In this document: positions 35,438 to 46,982 of the stretch, piece after piece | How positions within the stretch are numbered: the first letter of the stretch is position 1 | Layout: every line of letters starts with the position of its first letter | Source of the DNA: Oreohelix idahoensis | Taxonomy: Eukaryota > Mollusca > Gastropoda > Stylommatophora > Oreohelicidae | NCBI GenBank assembly: GCA_024509875.1 | Contig: JAMPIV010014151.1 | Span: 1 to 64,000 of the forward strand | Direction: 5' to 3' | DNA length: 64,000 nt | Program-made: the position numbers and the translations under genes | Notes under the pieces: generated by a model | Databases searched by the model: none | Told to the model about the DNA's origin: nothing | Seen by the model: only the letters and a program-made list of their open reading frames with translations

Positions 35438-35597
35438 GTTGTGAGTTACTCATCTTGGTGGAGAGTGCCGATTCGAAATTTTTACCGGGATTCTGCAATC
35501 ATCGTCTGCATTGTCCGTCGTGAATTTCGGGTAATCCAGAACACTGTCTTGGCTGTGATGGAGTTTTAGCCGCGTAATTTTTTGATTGGATTGGTTG

Positions 35598-36512
35598 TTA
35601 GATTTTTTGAGTTTTTTTACACAGTTCATCCGTTTTCTCATGTTTTGTACAAAGCTCCACCGTATGCTGCTGGCTTTTTTCATAGCTACTTTTTAGTACC
35701 GTATGTTCTGTCTGAAGCTTCTCATACGACTGTCTTAGGCTGTTCAGCTCTGCTCTAAGTAAATCCATCTCAGATATAATACTTGTTAACACATCATGAT
35801 AATATGAAAGTTGTAAGGGTTGTGGTGATGTTGCTTTTGGACTACTATCAACAAATTCCGTAAGTGAATGGTGATCCGCTTCTGTGATTACATATTCTGT
35901 TTCTGCTGTGACTGGTGTTTTTAGTTCAGTTTGTGAAAATGTGTCACATTCATCAATACATGGCATGTTTAGTTTTACATTTTCATCAACGGGTGTAGAA
36001 GAATACGTTATAGCCCATTTTTGACAATACGATATTTCTGGCATGTTGGAAACAGCTAAGTTGGATGTGATGGCCTGTCGACTGACTCCAGCAGTGGTTG
36101 CAGTTATCCATAATTTGTTTAAATCTTTCTGTATCCAACCTTGCACAGCAGCCTCTGAATCTTGAATCATGACTTTGTTAGAGGTGTTGTAAAAATGGAG
36201 GAAAAATTCGTCAGTGGAAATAACATCTTCCACGTGTGCACCACTAGCATCTGTTCTTATTTCAATATTTGCAATTGATTCATAGTATAATTTCGAAAGA
36301 CTTCTCAGGACCTCATATTCTAGCAATGTGGAGAAAGTTAGTATGGCACACTGCTTGTTGTTTTTATAAGTTATATTGAATGAAGGCATGCACAGGGTGT
36401 TATCTTTAGTCATCTTGGTCTTTTTCATTACAGCTCTTGTCACGTTTAAAGTGTCATTTTTTTGTTTTTTGGTTTTAGATCGAGCAGTGGTGATCGAGTT
36501 TGCGTTTGCCAT
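35598..36512 (-). CDS. CR1/L2-like ORF1, N-terminal half with coiled coil
   Basis: 304 codons starting MANANSITTARSKTKKQKND. The N-terminus is basic. The C-terminal 60 residues form a likely coiled coil (EMDLLRAELNSLRQSYEKLQ, then TEHTVLKSSYEKSQQHTVEL). The frame ends before the esterase-type half; a third frame at 35450-35683 overlaps the gap, so one or two small indels probably split one ORF1. The middle of the protein has no domain I recognise. Confidence 0.55.
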   Translation of the reverse strand: MANANSITTARSKTKKQKNDTLNVTRAVMKKTKMTKDNTLCMPSFNITYKNNKQCAILTFSTLLEYEVLRSLSKLYYESIANIEIRTDASGAHVEDVISTDEFFLHFYNTSNKVMIQDSEAAVQGWIQKDLNKLWITATTAGVSRQAITSNLAVSNMPEISYCQKWAITYSSTPVDENVKLNMPCIDECDTFSQTELKTPVTAETEYVITEADHHSLTEFVDSSPKATSPQPLQLSYYHDVLTSIISEMDLLRAELNSLRQSYEKLQTEHTVLKSSYEKSQQHTVELCTKHEKTDELCKKTQKI

Positions 36513-36530
36513 TGTTCCTGAGAATTTCCT

Positions 36531-37231
36531 ATAATAATAATGAAGCTAGTTGCACTTAATCAACCAAATTTGCTTCAGAAGACCAATGGAGTTCCCTGTT
36601 TCTTACCTTCGACATCGTGCTGATTTTTATAGTCATAATCTATCAGTTAGCGGATATTTAGATCTTGTTTCACCATACTGTATATAAATCTGAATCAGTG
36701 TATGTTTTGCCTTTCCTGCCGAGCAGCTGAAACTCAAAGTGACGGAAGTTGCGTTAATCGCTTTCATTGCTGCAGAGTGTGAAAATTTTACGTCACTATG
36801 TTTGTGGGCTGATCACCCGTTGGCTTGTCACACCGATTACGGAAACAACGGCAGATGGATCTATTTGTTGTTGCCCTAAAGACGCCGCTAGGCGTGATGG
36901 GAAACTACAACAGAGAAAATCAATCTGCTTTTGCCCTTAAGACGCCACAAGGCGTGATGGCCTCTGACTGCTTGGTCGGTCTTTGGCTAAGGACGGAAGA
37001 AGAAAGAAGAATGTTTGTGCACAGAAAAAGCAAAAATGGCTGATAGGATCGCGTAAATGATTTTTGTAATGTAAATGTTCTCGCACGAAGCAAATACACA
37101 AGATATCTATATATTCATATCGAAACGGTTAATGTCTTCAAACATGAAGATGCAGGCACGAACTGTGCAAATTTATAAAAGAATACATCAAATTACTTCA
37201 TTAATGTAACGCTTGGAAAACAATGTCCGAC
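36531..37231. other. No element recognised; short internal duplication
   Basis: Two similar blocks, GACGCCGCTAGGCGTGATGG (about 36881) and GACGCCACAAGGCGTGATGG (about 36941), lie 60 bases apart. Nothing else recognised. Confidence 0.4.
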
Positions 37232-38535
37232 ATATTGGACAGGAACCGGAAGGAACTTTATTTTCAAAGGGTTGAGAATTGGGCACACAGGCCCGTCTAA
37301 CATTCTGCCCTTCCTTTTGCTCACCTTTCATACTGAATTCATGTATTCTCATATGCATGTTACAAATCAATTTCAAGAAATTCAACGTAAAGTAAAATAA
37401 TAATACAGCACACTCATATTAACATTAATTACTTATAAGCATGACATAACATATGTTGAAAAGTACAAACATCGTCATTAGAACCTACAGTTGATGTTAT
37501 AAGAAAAGATAATCCGATTAGGGGGGCATGTAATCAGAATTCAGAAAGTATTCAAAAAGTCTATGATTGTATGAATAGGGACTGAGGTTGTTTCTTAGGT
37601 TATGTGGAAGACAATTCCAAAGATGAGCAGCAGAGTACGCTAAGCTTTTTTTGAATAAGTCAGGCCTAGGCTTGGGCACTTGCAATCTGTTAAAGCGTAG
37701 ACTGCGTCTTTCATCGTTATTGAACATTGGCCACAGATATGCTGGAGCATTGTGTGACAGGATTTTGTGAACAAATTTAGCTTTGTTCAACAGAAGGTGC
37801 TTTCTTAAGGGCAGTATTCGCAGGTTTTTATAGAAATCTACACACTGAGTTAGGCAGTTGTCAGAGACTAGACGCACTGCACGCTTTTGTAGTGAACGGA
37901 GTCTCTTTGTGTTGGACATTGAGCAACCATCCCAGATTGTGGAGCAATAGTCAAGGTTTGCTTGTATGTGAGATATATAGAACAATTTTCGTATATTTTC
38001 ATCTAGGAAATGTTTGATTTTAGCTAACTGGTAAACTTTCTGTGCCGTTTGCTTGGTCAGTGCATGTACATGTGAGTTCCAGTTTAGATGCTGGTCAACG
38101 ATTATACCTAGAGTTTTATGTTCATTAACGTTTTCAATTAGTGAGGTACCAATGTAGATCTGAAGTGTTGTTTTCTCTGAATTTTGTAATTTTTGTCTAG
38201 TTGATATTATCATGCATTTCGTTTTAATGATATTTATTAGCATACGATTATCGTTGTTCCACTTAATCAGATTATCTGTATCCTTTTGTAACGATAGTTC
38301 GAGTGTTTTACAACTTTTATCACTCTTGTAAACAGTACAGTCGTCCGCAAACAGATCACAGGATGAGTGCTTGATGTGAAGTGGAAGGTCATTAATGTAT
38401 ATGGTAAAAAGTAGAGGACCAATTATAGAACCCTGAGGAACGCCAGTATTTATTACTGCTGGGCTAGAATAAGAGTTATTGTAAGAAACTATATGTTTTC
38501 TGTCTGACAGGAATGATGTAAGTATTGTCATCAGT
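37232..38535 (-). mobile_element. CR1/L2-like LINE, second copy, 5'-truncated
   Basis: A continuous RT C-terminal frame (38531-37518) followed by a 280-base 3' untranslated region ending in CCCTTTGAAAATAAAGTTCC (37251-37270). The same 3' end appears at 21405-21560. Endonuclease and ORF1 are absent. Confidence 0.88.
37518..38531 (-). CDS. CR1/L2-like reverse transcriptase, C-terminal 337 residues, open
   Basis: The frame is uninterrupted to its stop. It begins at SFLSDRKHIVSYNNSYSS and contains NTGVPQGSIIGPLLFTIYIN, SCDLFADDCTVYKSDK (ADD box), KTKCMIISTRQK, KTLGIIVDQHLNWNSHVHAL and the C-terminal KPRPDLFKKSLAYSAAHLWN. The N-terminal half of RT, with the first catalytic Asp, is missing by 5' truncation. 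The clean frame suggests it is younger than the copy at 29-36 kb. Confidence 0.88.
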   Translation of the reverse strand: MTILTSFLSDRKHIVSYNNSYSSPAVINTGVPQGSIIGPLLFTIYINDLPLHIKHSSCDLFADDCTVYKSDKSCKTLELSLQKDTDNLIKWNNDNRMLINIIKTKCMIISTRQKLQNSEKTTLQIYIGTSLIENVNEHKTLGIIVDQHLNWNSHVHALTKQTAQKVYQLAKIKHFLDENIRKLFYISHIQANLDYCSTIWDGCSMSNTKRLRSLQKRAVRLVSDNCLTQCVDFYKNLRILPLRKHLLLNKAKFVHKILSHNAPAYLWPMFNNDERRSLRFNRLQVPKPRPDLFKKSLAYSAAHLWNCLPHNLRNNLSPYSYNHRLFEYFLNSDYMPP

Positions 38536-38585
38536 TGAAAGTTTACTTTTGATGCTTCTTAAGATGCTCTAAAGGGGTGAGGGAC

Positions 38586-39049
38586 CTCTAAAAGGTTAAT
38601 AAATACTGACCTGAAGGTTTCTGAGGAAGACAAAGAAGGTATTAGACTATTGCTCCTTAAAGCATGTCATACGTGGCGACGAATATGGTGATGTGCTTGA
38701 ATTCGGCAACCTCATTATGTAAAATAAATCGCTATAAAAACCACTGCTACAAGAGCATGTGAGTTTGGGCTACATGCTTCCTGCAAACGGAGCAGCTGAA
38801 GTGGTGGCTCCATGCTCCAGAAGGAGCGAAAAGGAAAATAATGATGAAGAATTATTGTTGATAACACACACACACACACACAAACTTACACACACGCACA
38901 TGTTCTTTTTACCTTCTTTCTGTTATCACTGCCAGCATAGAGGTAGAGTAGGACAGAAAACGGCACGGATAGAAAGAGAGACAATTCAAGAAAGATTGAC
39001 TGGGAGAGAGAACTTCAGAGATAGAAAGGCAAAATAGAGAAAAATAGAC

Positions 39050-39148
<99 letters not shown>

Positions 39149-39796
39149 CATAAACAACAGAAATAGGCGCAATGAAGACAACTTAATAAACTGGGTTGCC
39201 GCACAAAAGAGATGAATGCAAATCAAAAAATGTGTCCGCACTTTATCCACCAGAATTGACTATTTATGCGTTATATCCATCCTTCACTCTTTCATTCTCT
39301 GATTATGTTTTCTCCTATTTCTCTAACAAGCTACTATCTACTCCTCATCTCTCTCCCGCCTCGCTTGCTTCATCTTATCTCTTCTTATCTGTGTTCTCAT
39401 CCGCATATGTCAATAGAAAAGGGAGACGGTGAAAAGGGGGGAGGGGGTGTTTACTAACATGCTCAATTTGTTTTGCTTATGTTATCTTAAATTTTCCTTC
39501 TTATCATTTCGTCTCTACATCACTCGATGCCCTTCGCTTCTCCCCAGCCCTTCCATTTAATCTGTAGACCACTCAATATAATAAAAATAGCTAACGTGTC
39601 GGTTAGCCTCGCCTGTACCCACTGCCGGGTATGATCAATTAAGCTCCGGCGGTTAAATCCGTCATAAATCGATGACCGGTCGGGTTGCCGATGTGGAGAC
39701 AGCGAGCAAAAGATTGATGACGTCATCATCTTATTATTGCGTTTTATAAATAAGATCGTCCAATATTGCGAGAGTATCAAGAAGGCTTTAACCTGA
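38586..39796. other. Anonymous sequence with a (GA)n microsatellite
   Basis: A short (CA)n lies at 38863-38881 and a pure (GA)n of about 95 bases at 39052-39146. The rest has no recognised feature. Confidence 0.6.
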
Positions 39797-39923
39797 CAAG
39801 TGCCAGTGGAACACGAGATGAGAAAAAAGACACGCTGGCGATGGATAGGACACACACTGGGGAGACCTGTAGGTAGCATTATCAAGCAGTACTTGTTCTG
39901 GAATTCACCACACCCCCCCCCCC

Positions 39924-39999
<76 letters not shown>

Positions 40000-40031
40000 G
40001 GATAAGAGAGGCAGAGCTAGACTAAAAGCAG
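39797..40031 (+). mobile_element. LINE A fragment, left of the LTR element
   Basis: The plus strand encodes EMRKKTRWRWIGHTLGRPVG then LFWNS, the LINE A C-terminus. A poly-C tract (39908-39997) follows, then KDKRGRARLK. The reading continues after the LTR retrotransposon at 49252, so the larger element inserted here. Confidence 0.85.
39908..39997. repeat. Poly-C tract inside a LINE A remnant
   Basis: About 90 bases of nearly pure C, with A at two positions. It sits at the spot where other LINE A copies encode NPQGKRGRG. Confidence 0.95.
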
Positions 40032-42290
40032 TGTAGTGAAATTGACAGAGATACAACGGTAAAATACCTCCAAAGATAACATGTAAGGATAAAAACATAA
40101 TGCGTAGGCTGCTGATAGTACATGATCGCCCAGACCGCGGGTCATCACCCTCCATAAAAATTGACTTGCTAGACAGGAGGGGAACGGCGGATAAAAAGGA
40201 AAAAATATGACTGGAAAGATTGCGTGAGACTAGAAAGGCTAAGGAGACGCAATTGGGGGGGAAACGGAGAAAAGTCACGTTTCCCAAGTTGACATAAAGT
40301 AAGGAACTCGACAGAAGGGACCTTGGATATGTTACGCCACAGTCATTTATTGGTCGCTTTTGCGATACCAAGCCTTTGATTTGAATTCAGCGGCAGAACG
40401 CAGATGTTTGGAATATTACAAAAATTAAAAAGTAACTTTTTCGTAATATTAATGTTAGGAATATAAAAATTAGCTGGCCGGATGGCCCATTCTGAGCAGT
40501 GAACTAATATGTTCTTAATTTTACAGACGGATAGATAATATTGAAGATAATGACAAAAGACAGTGTTGTTCACATCAGCGACAGACTGTATGGAATAAAA
40601 AGTGTCGCTATTTGCACAAAAAAACACGACCTTGAGACGCAGGTGTTCAAATCTACTTAGTAGGGAAGCGAAGGGACATTGGTGGGAGCTGTGTCTAAAT
40701 ATAACTTTTAACGACAAAATTTTGGAGGGGAGAGAAAGGTTGGTTCAAAAATCAAGTACGTTTTTGAAAAAAACAAGTAGAGACGGACAGACTAACAGAT
40801 AAACATCCATACTTGACTGAAGCATGACTGAAATGACTTTAGGGTAGGAAATTTGAATTTGAAATAAACCTAGGCAGTGATTGGCCACAGACAATCATTT
40901 TATCGGCGCTCAGACGAGAAGTGGGGCCATTCCTCAATAGTTGTTCGATGATAGACACAGTATTTTAAAGTGTGGTGATTTCCAAATGAAAGAAAGTGAA
41001 ATAAGTTCAGGGACGCCATACTATAGCCAGCAGCTCAGCTGAGTTTTGCTAGCATTTCTGTGTTCTTTATTCATAATCTGGTAAGATTGAAATTATTTCT
41101 TTGTATATTTTGAATATTGTTTAATGTTCGAGTGATTTGATACTGCCATATCATAATCTAGCCTTACAAACAAGTAGGGATTTGCTCTAGACCCCCCGCC
41201 CAAGTCAGGGTCTAGGGACCAACAATATACATAAACTCCAGCAAGGGTTAGGAAAGACAGATCAAGTGTTGAGAATAATGAAACATATTACCTATCCACT
41301 TTTAGGGAAGGAAACTAATAAATATTTTTCAGAATCTATAGTCTGGGAGGACCTATCTGATGTAAAACCACCATGGTAAATGTGCTGTTTGGTCAGAGAG
41401 ATCTGACCTGTCTGTATGATGTGGTTGTTGTGTCCGTGTTGTGTCCAGACGTGGGTAGAGAATAGAATTTTGACACATAGCCAATACTTTGATTGCAGAG
41501 CTGTGAGTTTCAGTTGTCAACAAGGCGGTGTCCATTCAGTTGGTGATTTTACTCGAGTGTATCTGTGCAGTACGTTGTGACAGAGACCACTATTATTGCC
41601 CGCCAGCACGGAGAGGTGGGACCACCAGATTTCAGCACCAGAGCTACATATGCAAGTTGAGTGAGCCTCTGGTCTGCTGGAAGTTCACCAACGCCTTTTA
41701 GTTACTAATACCCCATAAAATTCCTGCAATTTACTGGACACTGTGTAGTCAATATAGACAGGTGTGATGAGGCCACCCCAACAGCACAAGCATTAACTAT
41801 CCTCCCAAGTAGATGACTACTAGAACATTTTAATAAAACTAACTAGTCTAGTACTTATATATGTACACTCTTGCATTTATTATGTAACATTCCATGCATT
41901 TCTTTCATAATTTTTAAATCCTTTTTTTTTTAAAAAAAGTTCTGGTCAACATAAAACTTGATCCAGAACAAAATAAATGTAATATAATTCTATCAAAAAT
42001 TTTACACTCTTGAGTTAGTTCAGTGTATTATAATATTTGTTAAATATTATTAGTCTGCTTAAATATCTGTGGGTGTATCCATAACTATCACACCACATTA
42101 CATATCATTACCCTAGACATTTTACATAGCTACATTCATTAAGAAAAAAATTGAGTGTGAGGTCGTAGTGGTAGCAAGAAAGGCCTTCTGACAATTCACA
42201 ACTACATTTTATCTCAGGAGCCTTCACAGCTGGCCTCATACATTACATTTAGTAATATCACCATCATACAATACCATCAAACCCACTACA
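40032..42290 (+). repeat. 5' LTR, 2,259 bp
   Basis: Starts TGTAGTGAAATTGACAGAGA and ends CATCAAACCCACTACA. It carries GGTCAGAGAGATCTGACC, also present in the older LTR at about 7517. It contains several short open frames that are probably chance. It is long for an LTR. Confidence 0.95.
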
Positions 42291-42295
42291 TACAT

Positions 42296-42314
42296 TGGGG
42301 TCTTGTCCAGGGAT
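42296..42314 (+). promoter_or_regulatory. Primer-binding site, proline-tRNA-like
   Basis: TGGGGTCTTGTCCAGGGAT begins 5 bases after the 5' LTR. It resembles the classical proline-tRNA primer site of gammaretroviruses, with a few differences and one extra base. It is where a host tRNA would prime minus-strand DNA synthesis. Confidence 0.6.
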
Positions 42315-42561
42315 AATTAGCCCAACAGTAATATTAGGATCTCCTGGTTGGAGAAATAAAATTAGAAAAAAAAAAAAATTGTGAAATTCCCTTTAAAATT
42401 AAAAGTGTCCCTGCAGATAAAAGTTGGTGAATCTTCACAGCCAGTGATAATTAATTAGTTAACTGGTTAGTTAGAATTAGTTAGACTATAGTCATAAGAA
42501 GTACTTAGTGTATTTACTGGTTAGAGATTTAGCTTGTATATTATTATATTGTCTGAAAAGT

Positions 42562-45500
42562 ATGGCGGAGCTAGCAAAATTCCGATCAGCTGCTGTGCTG
42601 ACCGCAAAGGAGATGGGAATGGATGGTCAGATTTTAATTCAATATGTAACGGCTGAATGTGATAAATATATTGAAAGGGAAGATAGAAAGGTAGCTGAAG
42701 AGAAGAGGTTACAAATTGAGGCTGATAGAGAAATTAAGAGGCTGCAGATTGAGGCAGAAGAAAAACGACAGCAAAGGGAGGCAGAAGAAAAAAGGTTGAC
42801 TGCCGAAAGGGAGGCAGAAGATAGAAGGTTGCAAAGGGAGCACGAATTACGACTAAGGGAGCTGGAATTACAAGGCCCGGCTCCTGAAAATGGTGCCAGC
42901 CCTTTTGCCTCAGATGCTACGCCCAGTCTGGGAGCCTCAAACTCAGCTATGGGGTTTCATTTAGACCATTTTGTTGAAAAAGACGATGACATAGAGGGGT
43001 ACCTAGGACGTTTTGAGTTATTAGCTACTACATATGGGTTAGAGAGAGAGAGGTGGAGTTTAAAGCTATCACAGGGATTGAGAGGTACTTCTTATGAAGT
43101 ATTTGCCAAAATGAACAGGGAAGACCAAGACAATTATGACATGTTAAAGCAGGCTTTGTTATTAAGGTACGAGAAGAATGGTGAATTTTATCGTAAGAAA
43201 TTTAGAAATGCCAAACTGTTGTCTGGGGAGACATACCACCAATTCTCTGCTAGACTAGAAACCTATTTGGAGAAATGGACGGCTCTGGGGAAGACCCAAG
43301 ATCTTAAAGAAATGATCATGATTGAGCAATTGAGAGAGTCCATGGCTCCAGACATGAGAAAATTTCTCATGGAACAAGGTGCAGAAAAGTTGGGGGAAAT
43401 TTTAAATGTTGCTGAGAGGTATCAGGCAGCTCAGGCAGAGGTAAGTGGTGCTAAAAAGAAGCACATAGACAATTTTAAAGCTCCACAGCAATTTAATAAA
43501 TTTGATAATAGAGAGCAGGGAAATAAAGGTAGGACAAACTTTGAGCGGCCAAGAAATGACTATCGCGACAGAAACTCACAGTTCAATGACCAAAAGTTCA
43601 ATGAAAGAAAACCGTTGAACCAAGGAAAAAGATGGTGTAAATGGTGCAAGAAGGATAACCATAACACCGAATTTTGTAGAAGGAAACCTTCAAACATTGC
43701 TGCAATGAAGTCGGGGACGCGAAGATTAAAGGTTAATCCTAATGGACAACAGGAACCTTATCACCCCCCAGTTTGTGAGGATGTTATTTGTAATGGGGTC
43801 ACCATAAGGTGCCTTTATGATACAGGTTTGGATTATGATTCAGTTGTGAAGTCTAGCTTAGTGGACCCAAGTCAGTATACCACAGAAACAGTGGAAATAC
43901 AAGGGGCGACTAAGGACATACCACTCATGACACTTCCCATCGCAAGGATAACGGTGAAAACTCGCTATGTGGAAGGAGAAATCAGAGCAGCAGTGATAGA
44001 TGAACCAATCTACCCTCTGATATTGGGGTGTAGATACGTCTTCTTGGGGAATCCCGAGAAACCTGTGATCATGGCGACAGTGCAGACCAGGTCACAGAAG
44101 AAGGAGGAAGAAGGTGAACCTATAAATGCTCATCCAGAGGAGATGAGGAAGGCGCAGGCTGAGGATAGGACACTCAAGCCCTGTTTTAAAAAATTGCCCA
44201 AATGCCACACACCTCCGAGCAAGGGGGAATATTTCATGAAGAACAAACTCTTAAACAGGAAGGCCGGAACTGGAACAAATGGTCACAACCAGCTGGTTCT
44301 TCCCACTTCATATAGAGATAAAGTGATGGAACTCGGGCATGCGATTCCCTTCAGTGGTCACATGGGGATCAGCGCCACAGGACAGCGTATAGCTTGTCAT
44401 TACTTCTGGCCAGGGATAACGGAGGATATAAAAAGATATGTCAAATCCTGCCCAGAATGTCAAAGGGTAGCTCCAAAGCACTGGACTGCTCCTGCAACTC
44501 TAGGGGAAATGCCCATAGTGGGAACACCTTTTGAGAGGGTTGCAGTGGATATTGTAGGACCTCTCACTCGGACCAAGAGGAGGAACAGTTACATCCTTAC
44601 TCTGGTGGACACTTGTTCTATGTGGGGAGAGGCGGTAGCCCTGCCATCAATTGATTCAAAACATGTAGCAGAGGCACTACTTACAATATTTACCCGATTA
44701 GGATTCCCGCATCAAATCTTGACGGATAATGGTTCTCAGTTCAAGGGGAAACTAACGGAAGAAGTTTTTAAGCTATTTCAAGCCAGACACTTTCATTGTA
44801 GTCCGTACCATCCACAAGGGAACGGCCAGGTAGAGAGGTTCAACGGGACTCTCATTTCTATCCTGAGAAAGCTGGCACACGAAAAACCGGATCTGTGGGA
44901 TCAATTCCTGCCCGCCGCATTGTTTGCGTACCGGGAGGTACCACATAGTTCAACCGGGATGGCTCCCGCAACTCTGCTATTTGGGAGGCCAATAAAAGGT
45001 CCATTAGAAGCTCTATTAAGGACCTGGACAGATGAGAAGGCGGAAGAGACTGTTACCTCATCGTATCAATACGTGAACGAACTGACCACTCGTTTGAAAG
45101 CTGGATGGAAACTGGCAAATGATAATTTGAAGCAAGCCAGGAAGAAACATGCAGCATATTTTAATAGGAAGGCAAAGGACAGGGAACTGGCAGTCGGAGA
45201 GAAGGTGCTGCTTCTACTACCCGGAAGCCAGAATAAATTACAAATTGGTTGGCAAGGTCCATATACGGTTCTAGAGAAGGTGTCTAGAACAAACTATAAA
45301 ATTGACAAAAAGGGGAAGGAGAAAGTTTATCATGTAAACCTGTTAAAGAAGTATCTGGACAGACCACTCCAGGAAAGCACCCCCTTATTGACCTTGGCTA
45401 TTGCAACCCAGATGCAAAAAGAACCACTCACCTCACATGAATACCCATTACATCCTTGTGAAACCGCAGCACAGGTAAAAGTCAGTAAGCACCTGACTAA

Positions 45501-45765
45501 AAACCAGAGGGAGAGAGTTCAACAGGTTCTGGAGGAACATACAGATGTATTAACAGATAAACCAGGCCATACAAATTTGCTACAGTATGACATGAAACTG
45601 GTAGACTCAAACCCAATCTGTATGAGAGCCTATTCTATTCCGTTCGCGAAGGAGAAGGCATTGAAGGAAGAAATAGATTATTTGTTGAAGGAGGGGATTA
45701 TTTCGCACAGTGAATCATCTTTTAGTTCTAGTGTCGTTTTGTTGAGAAAACCGTCTGGGGAAACA
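42562..45765 (+). CDS. Gag-protease-integrase-RT (N-terminal part) polyprotein of the Gmr1-like element
   Basis: The start is the ATG at 42562 (MAELAKFRSA); the frame extends upstream without an ATG. Domains: charged coiled coil (about 45-110), capsid-like region (about 130-295, FVEKDDDIEGYLGRFELLAT), zinc knuckle CKWCKKDNHNTEFC (about 358-371), aspartic protease with LYDTG (Asp about 420), integrase zinc finger (HAIPFSGH, CPECQ), and catalytic core with DIVGPL, TDNGSQF and VERFNGT (D,D35E). A GPY/F-type module (GWQGPYTVLEK) follows, then the start of RT (EEIDYLLKEGIISHSESSFS). The frame is lost near 45765. Protease matures the polyprotein and integrase inserts the DNA copy. The domain order is unusual for Ty3/gypsy. 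Confidence 0.92.
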
Positions 45766-46895
45766 CAGACTGTGCATAGATTACAGGAAACTGAATGCTG
45801 TCACAGAAGGACAAGTGGATCCATTACCAGACACAAAACAGTTATTTGCCAGACTGAACAAGGCAAAATACTTTTCAAAGGTGGATCTTAGTAAAGGCTA
45901 TTACCAGATCCCAGTGAAGCCTGAAGTGAGACCTTATTTGGCTTTTAGCACTTCGGATGGACATTATGAATTCAATATGCTACCATTCGGACTGAAAAAT
46001 GCTCCGAGTGTGTTTTTCAAGGATGATGCGCAAATTGTTGGATCCCCTGAATAACCCATGTATCACGAATTTCATGGATGATATTCTCGTCGCCACAGAG
46101 ACATTTGAAGAACACATTGAAGCTCTGGAGATGTTGTTTGATAGACTTCGGGAGGCGAACTTAACTGCTAGGCCCACAAAATGTTGTATTGGATGCAAAG
46201 AGTTGGAATTCTTGGGACACACTGTATATCAGGGTAATATGACCCCTGATCCTAAGAACTTGGAAAAACTGCAGAGAGCACCTAGGCCGCAAACAAAAAA
46301 GGACGTGCGATCATTTGTGTCGTTATGCGGATTTTATCAGAAATACATCAAGAATTTTAACGCTATTTGTGCTCCTCTGACTGATCTGACTCGCAAGGGA
46401 CTTCCAGATAAAATTATTTGGACTGCACAATGTGAACTAGCGTTCCAAGAGTTAAAGGAAAAACTCACTAGCAAGCCTATTCTCAAACTGCCTGATTTGA
46501 CACAGGACTTTGTCTTAAGAACCGATGCAAGTAATGTAGGACTAGGAGGGGCTTTGTTGCAAAGATCATCTTCACCTGATGGGGAACTGAAACCAGTCGC
46601 TTATGCAAGCCGTAAATTGAATAAGGCGGAACAAGGATACTCCACAAGCGAAAAAGAATGTTTAGCGTTAATCTGGGCAATAAAGAAGTTTCAAATCTAT
46701 CTGTATGGTAGGACTTTTGTGGTGGAGACGGACCATCAGCCTCTCGTATTCTTATCTCAGGCTAAGCATGAAAACGCAAGATTGCTGAGGTGGTCTTTAT
46801 TGCTTCAACCTTATCAGTTCAGTATCCAATATATCCCAGGCAAATTGAATGTCGGTGCAGATTTCCTCAGTCGGCACCCCTGTGATCAAAATTAG
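45766..46895 (+). pseudogene. RT and RNase H of the Gmr1-like element, frame-broken
   Basis: Two further frames complete pol. The first (about 45766-46015) carries FSKVDLSKGYYQIPV and MLPFGLKNAP. The second (from about 46015) carries the polymerase box FMDDILVATETFEEH, LEFLGHTV and FVSLCGFYQKYIKNF, then RNase H with LRTDASNVGLGGAL, TSEKECLALIWAIKKFQIYL and VVETDHQPLVFLS. It stops at 46893-46895. The breaks lie near 45761-45770 and in a T run near 46012-46016. Each looks like a single-base change in length. RT motifs are otherwise intact, so this is a very young lesion or an assembly error. Confidence 0.88.
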
Positions 46896-46970
46896 AGTAG
46901 TGGCAGACGTGAGGAGTAATTTTACCTATGTGTATCGCTGGTTTTGGAACTTGCCATAGGCATGTTTTCA

Positions 46971-46982
46971 AGTGGGGAGATG
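46971..46982 (+). promoter_or_regulatory. Polypurine tract
   Basis: AGTGGGGAGATG lies immediately before the 3' LTR, in the place where plus-strand DNA synthesis would be primed. Short and imperfect (two T). Confidence 0.55.

Larger units (their letters stand above)
29113..36530 (-). mobile_element. CR1/L2-like LINE, near complete, with nested insertions
   Basis: Read on the minus strand: ORF1 (36512-34250), endonuclease (34180-33320), RT (33052 to about 29490 in pieces) and a 3' untranslated end with a (TTCG)n tail at about 29113-29130. Two later insertions are removed to restore continuity: a Tc1 transposon (29657-31611) and a short LINE (33053-33319). Both are flanked by target duplications. 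The LINE itself has several frame breaks and is inactive. CR1/L2 placement rests on the esterase-type ORF1, the RT motifs and the microsatellite tail. Confidence 0.85.

Noticed and set aside
39520..40371. 283-residue protein with a glycine run on the minus strand
   Set aside because: It is a chance frame through the poly-C tract, a LINE A remnant and the LTR start.
42508..42561. Start of the gag-pol frame at 42508
   Set aside because: That codon is GTG; the first ATG in the frame is at 42562 and is followed by normal gag sequence.
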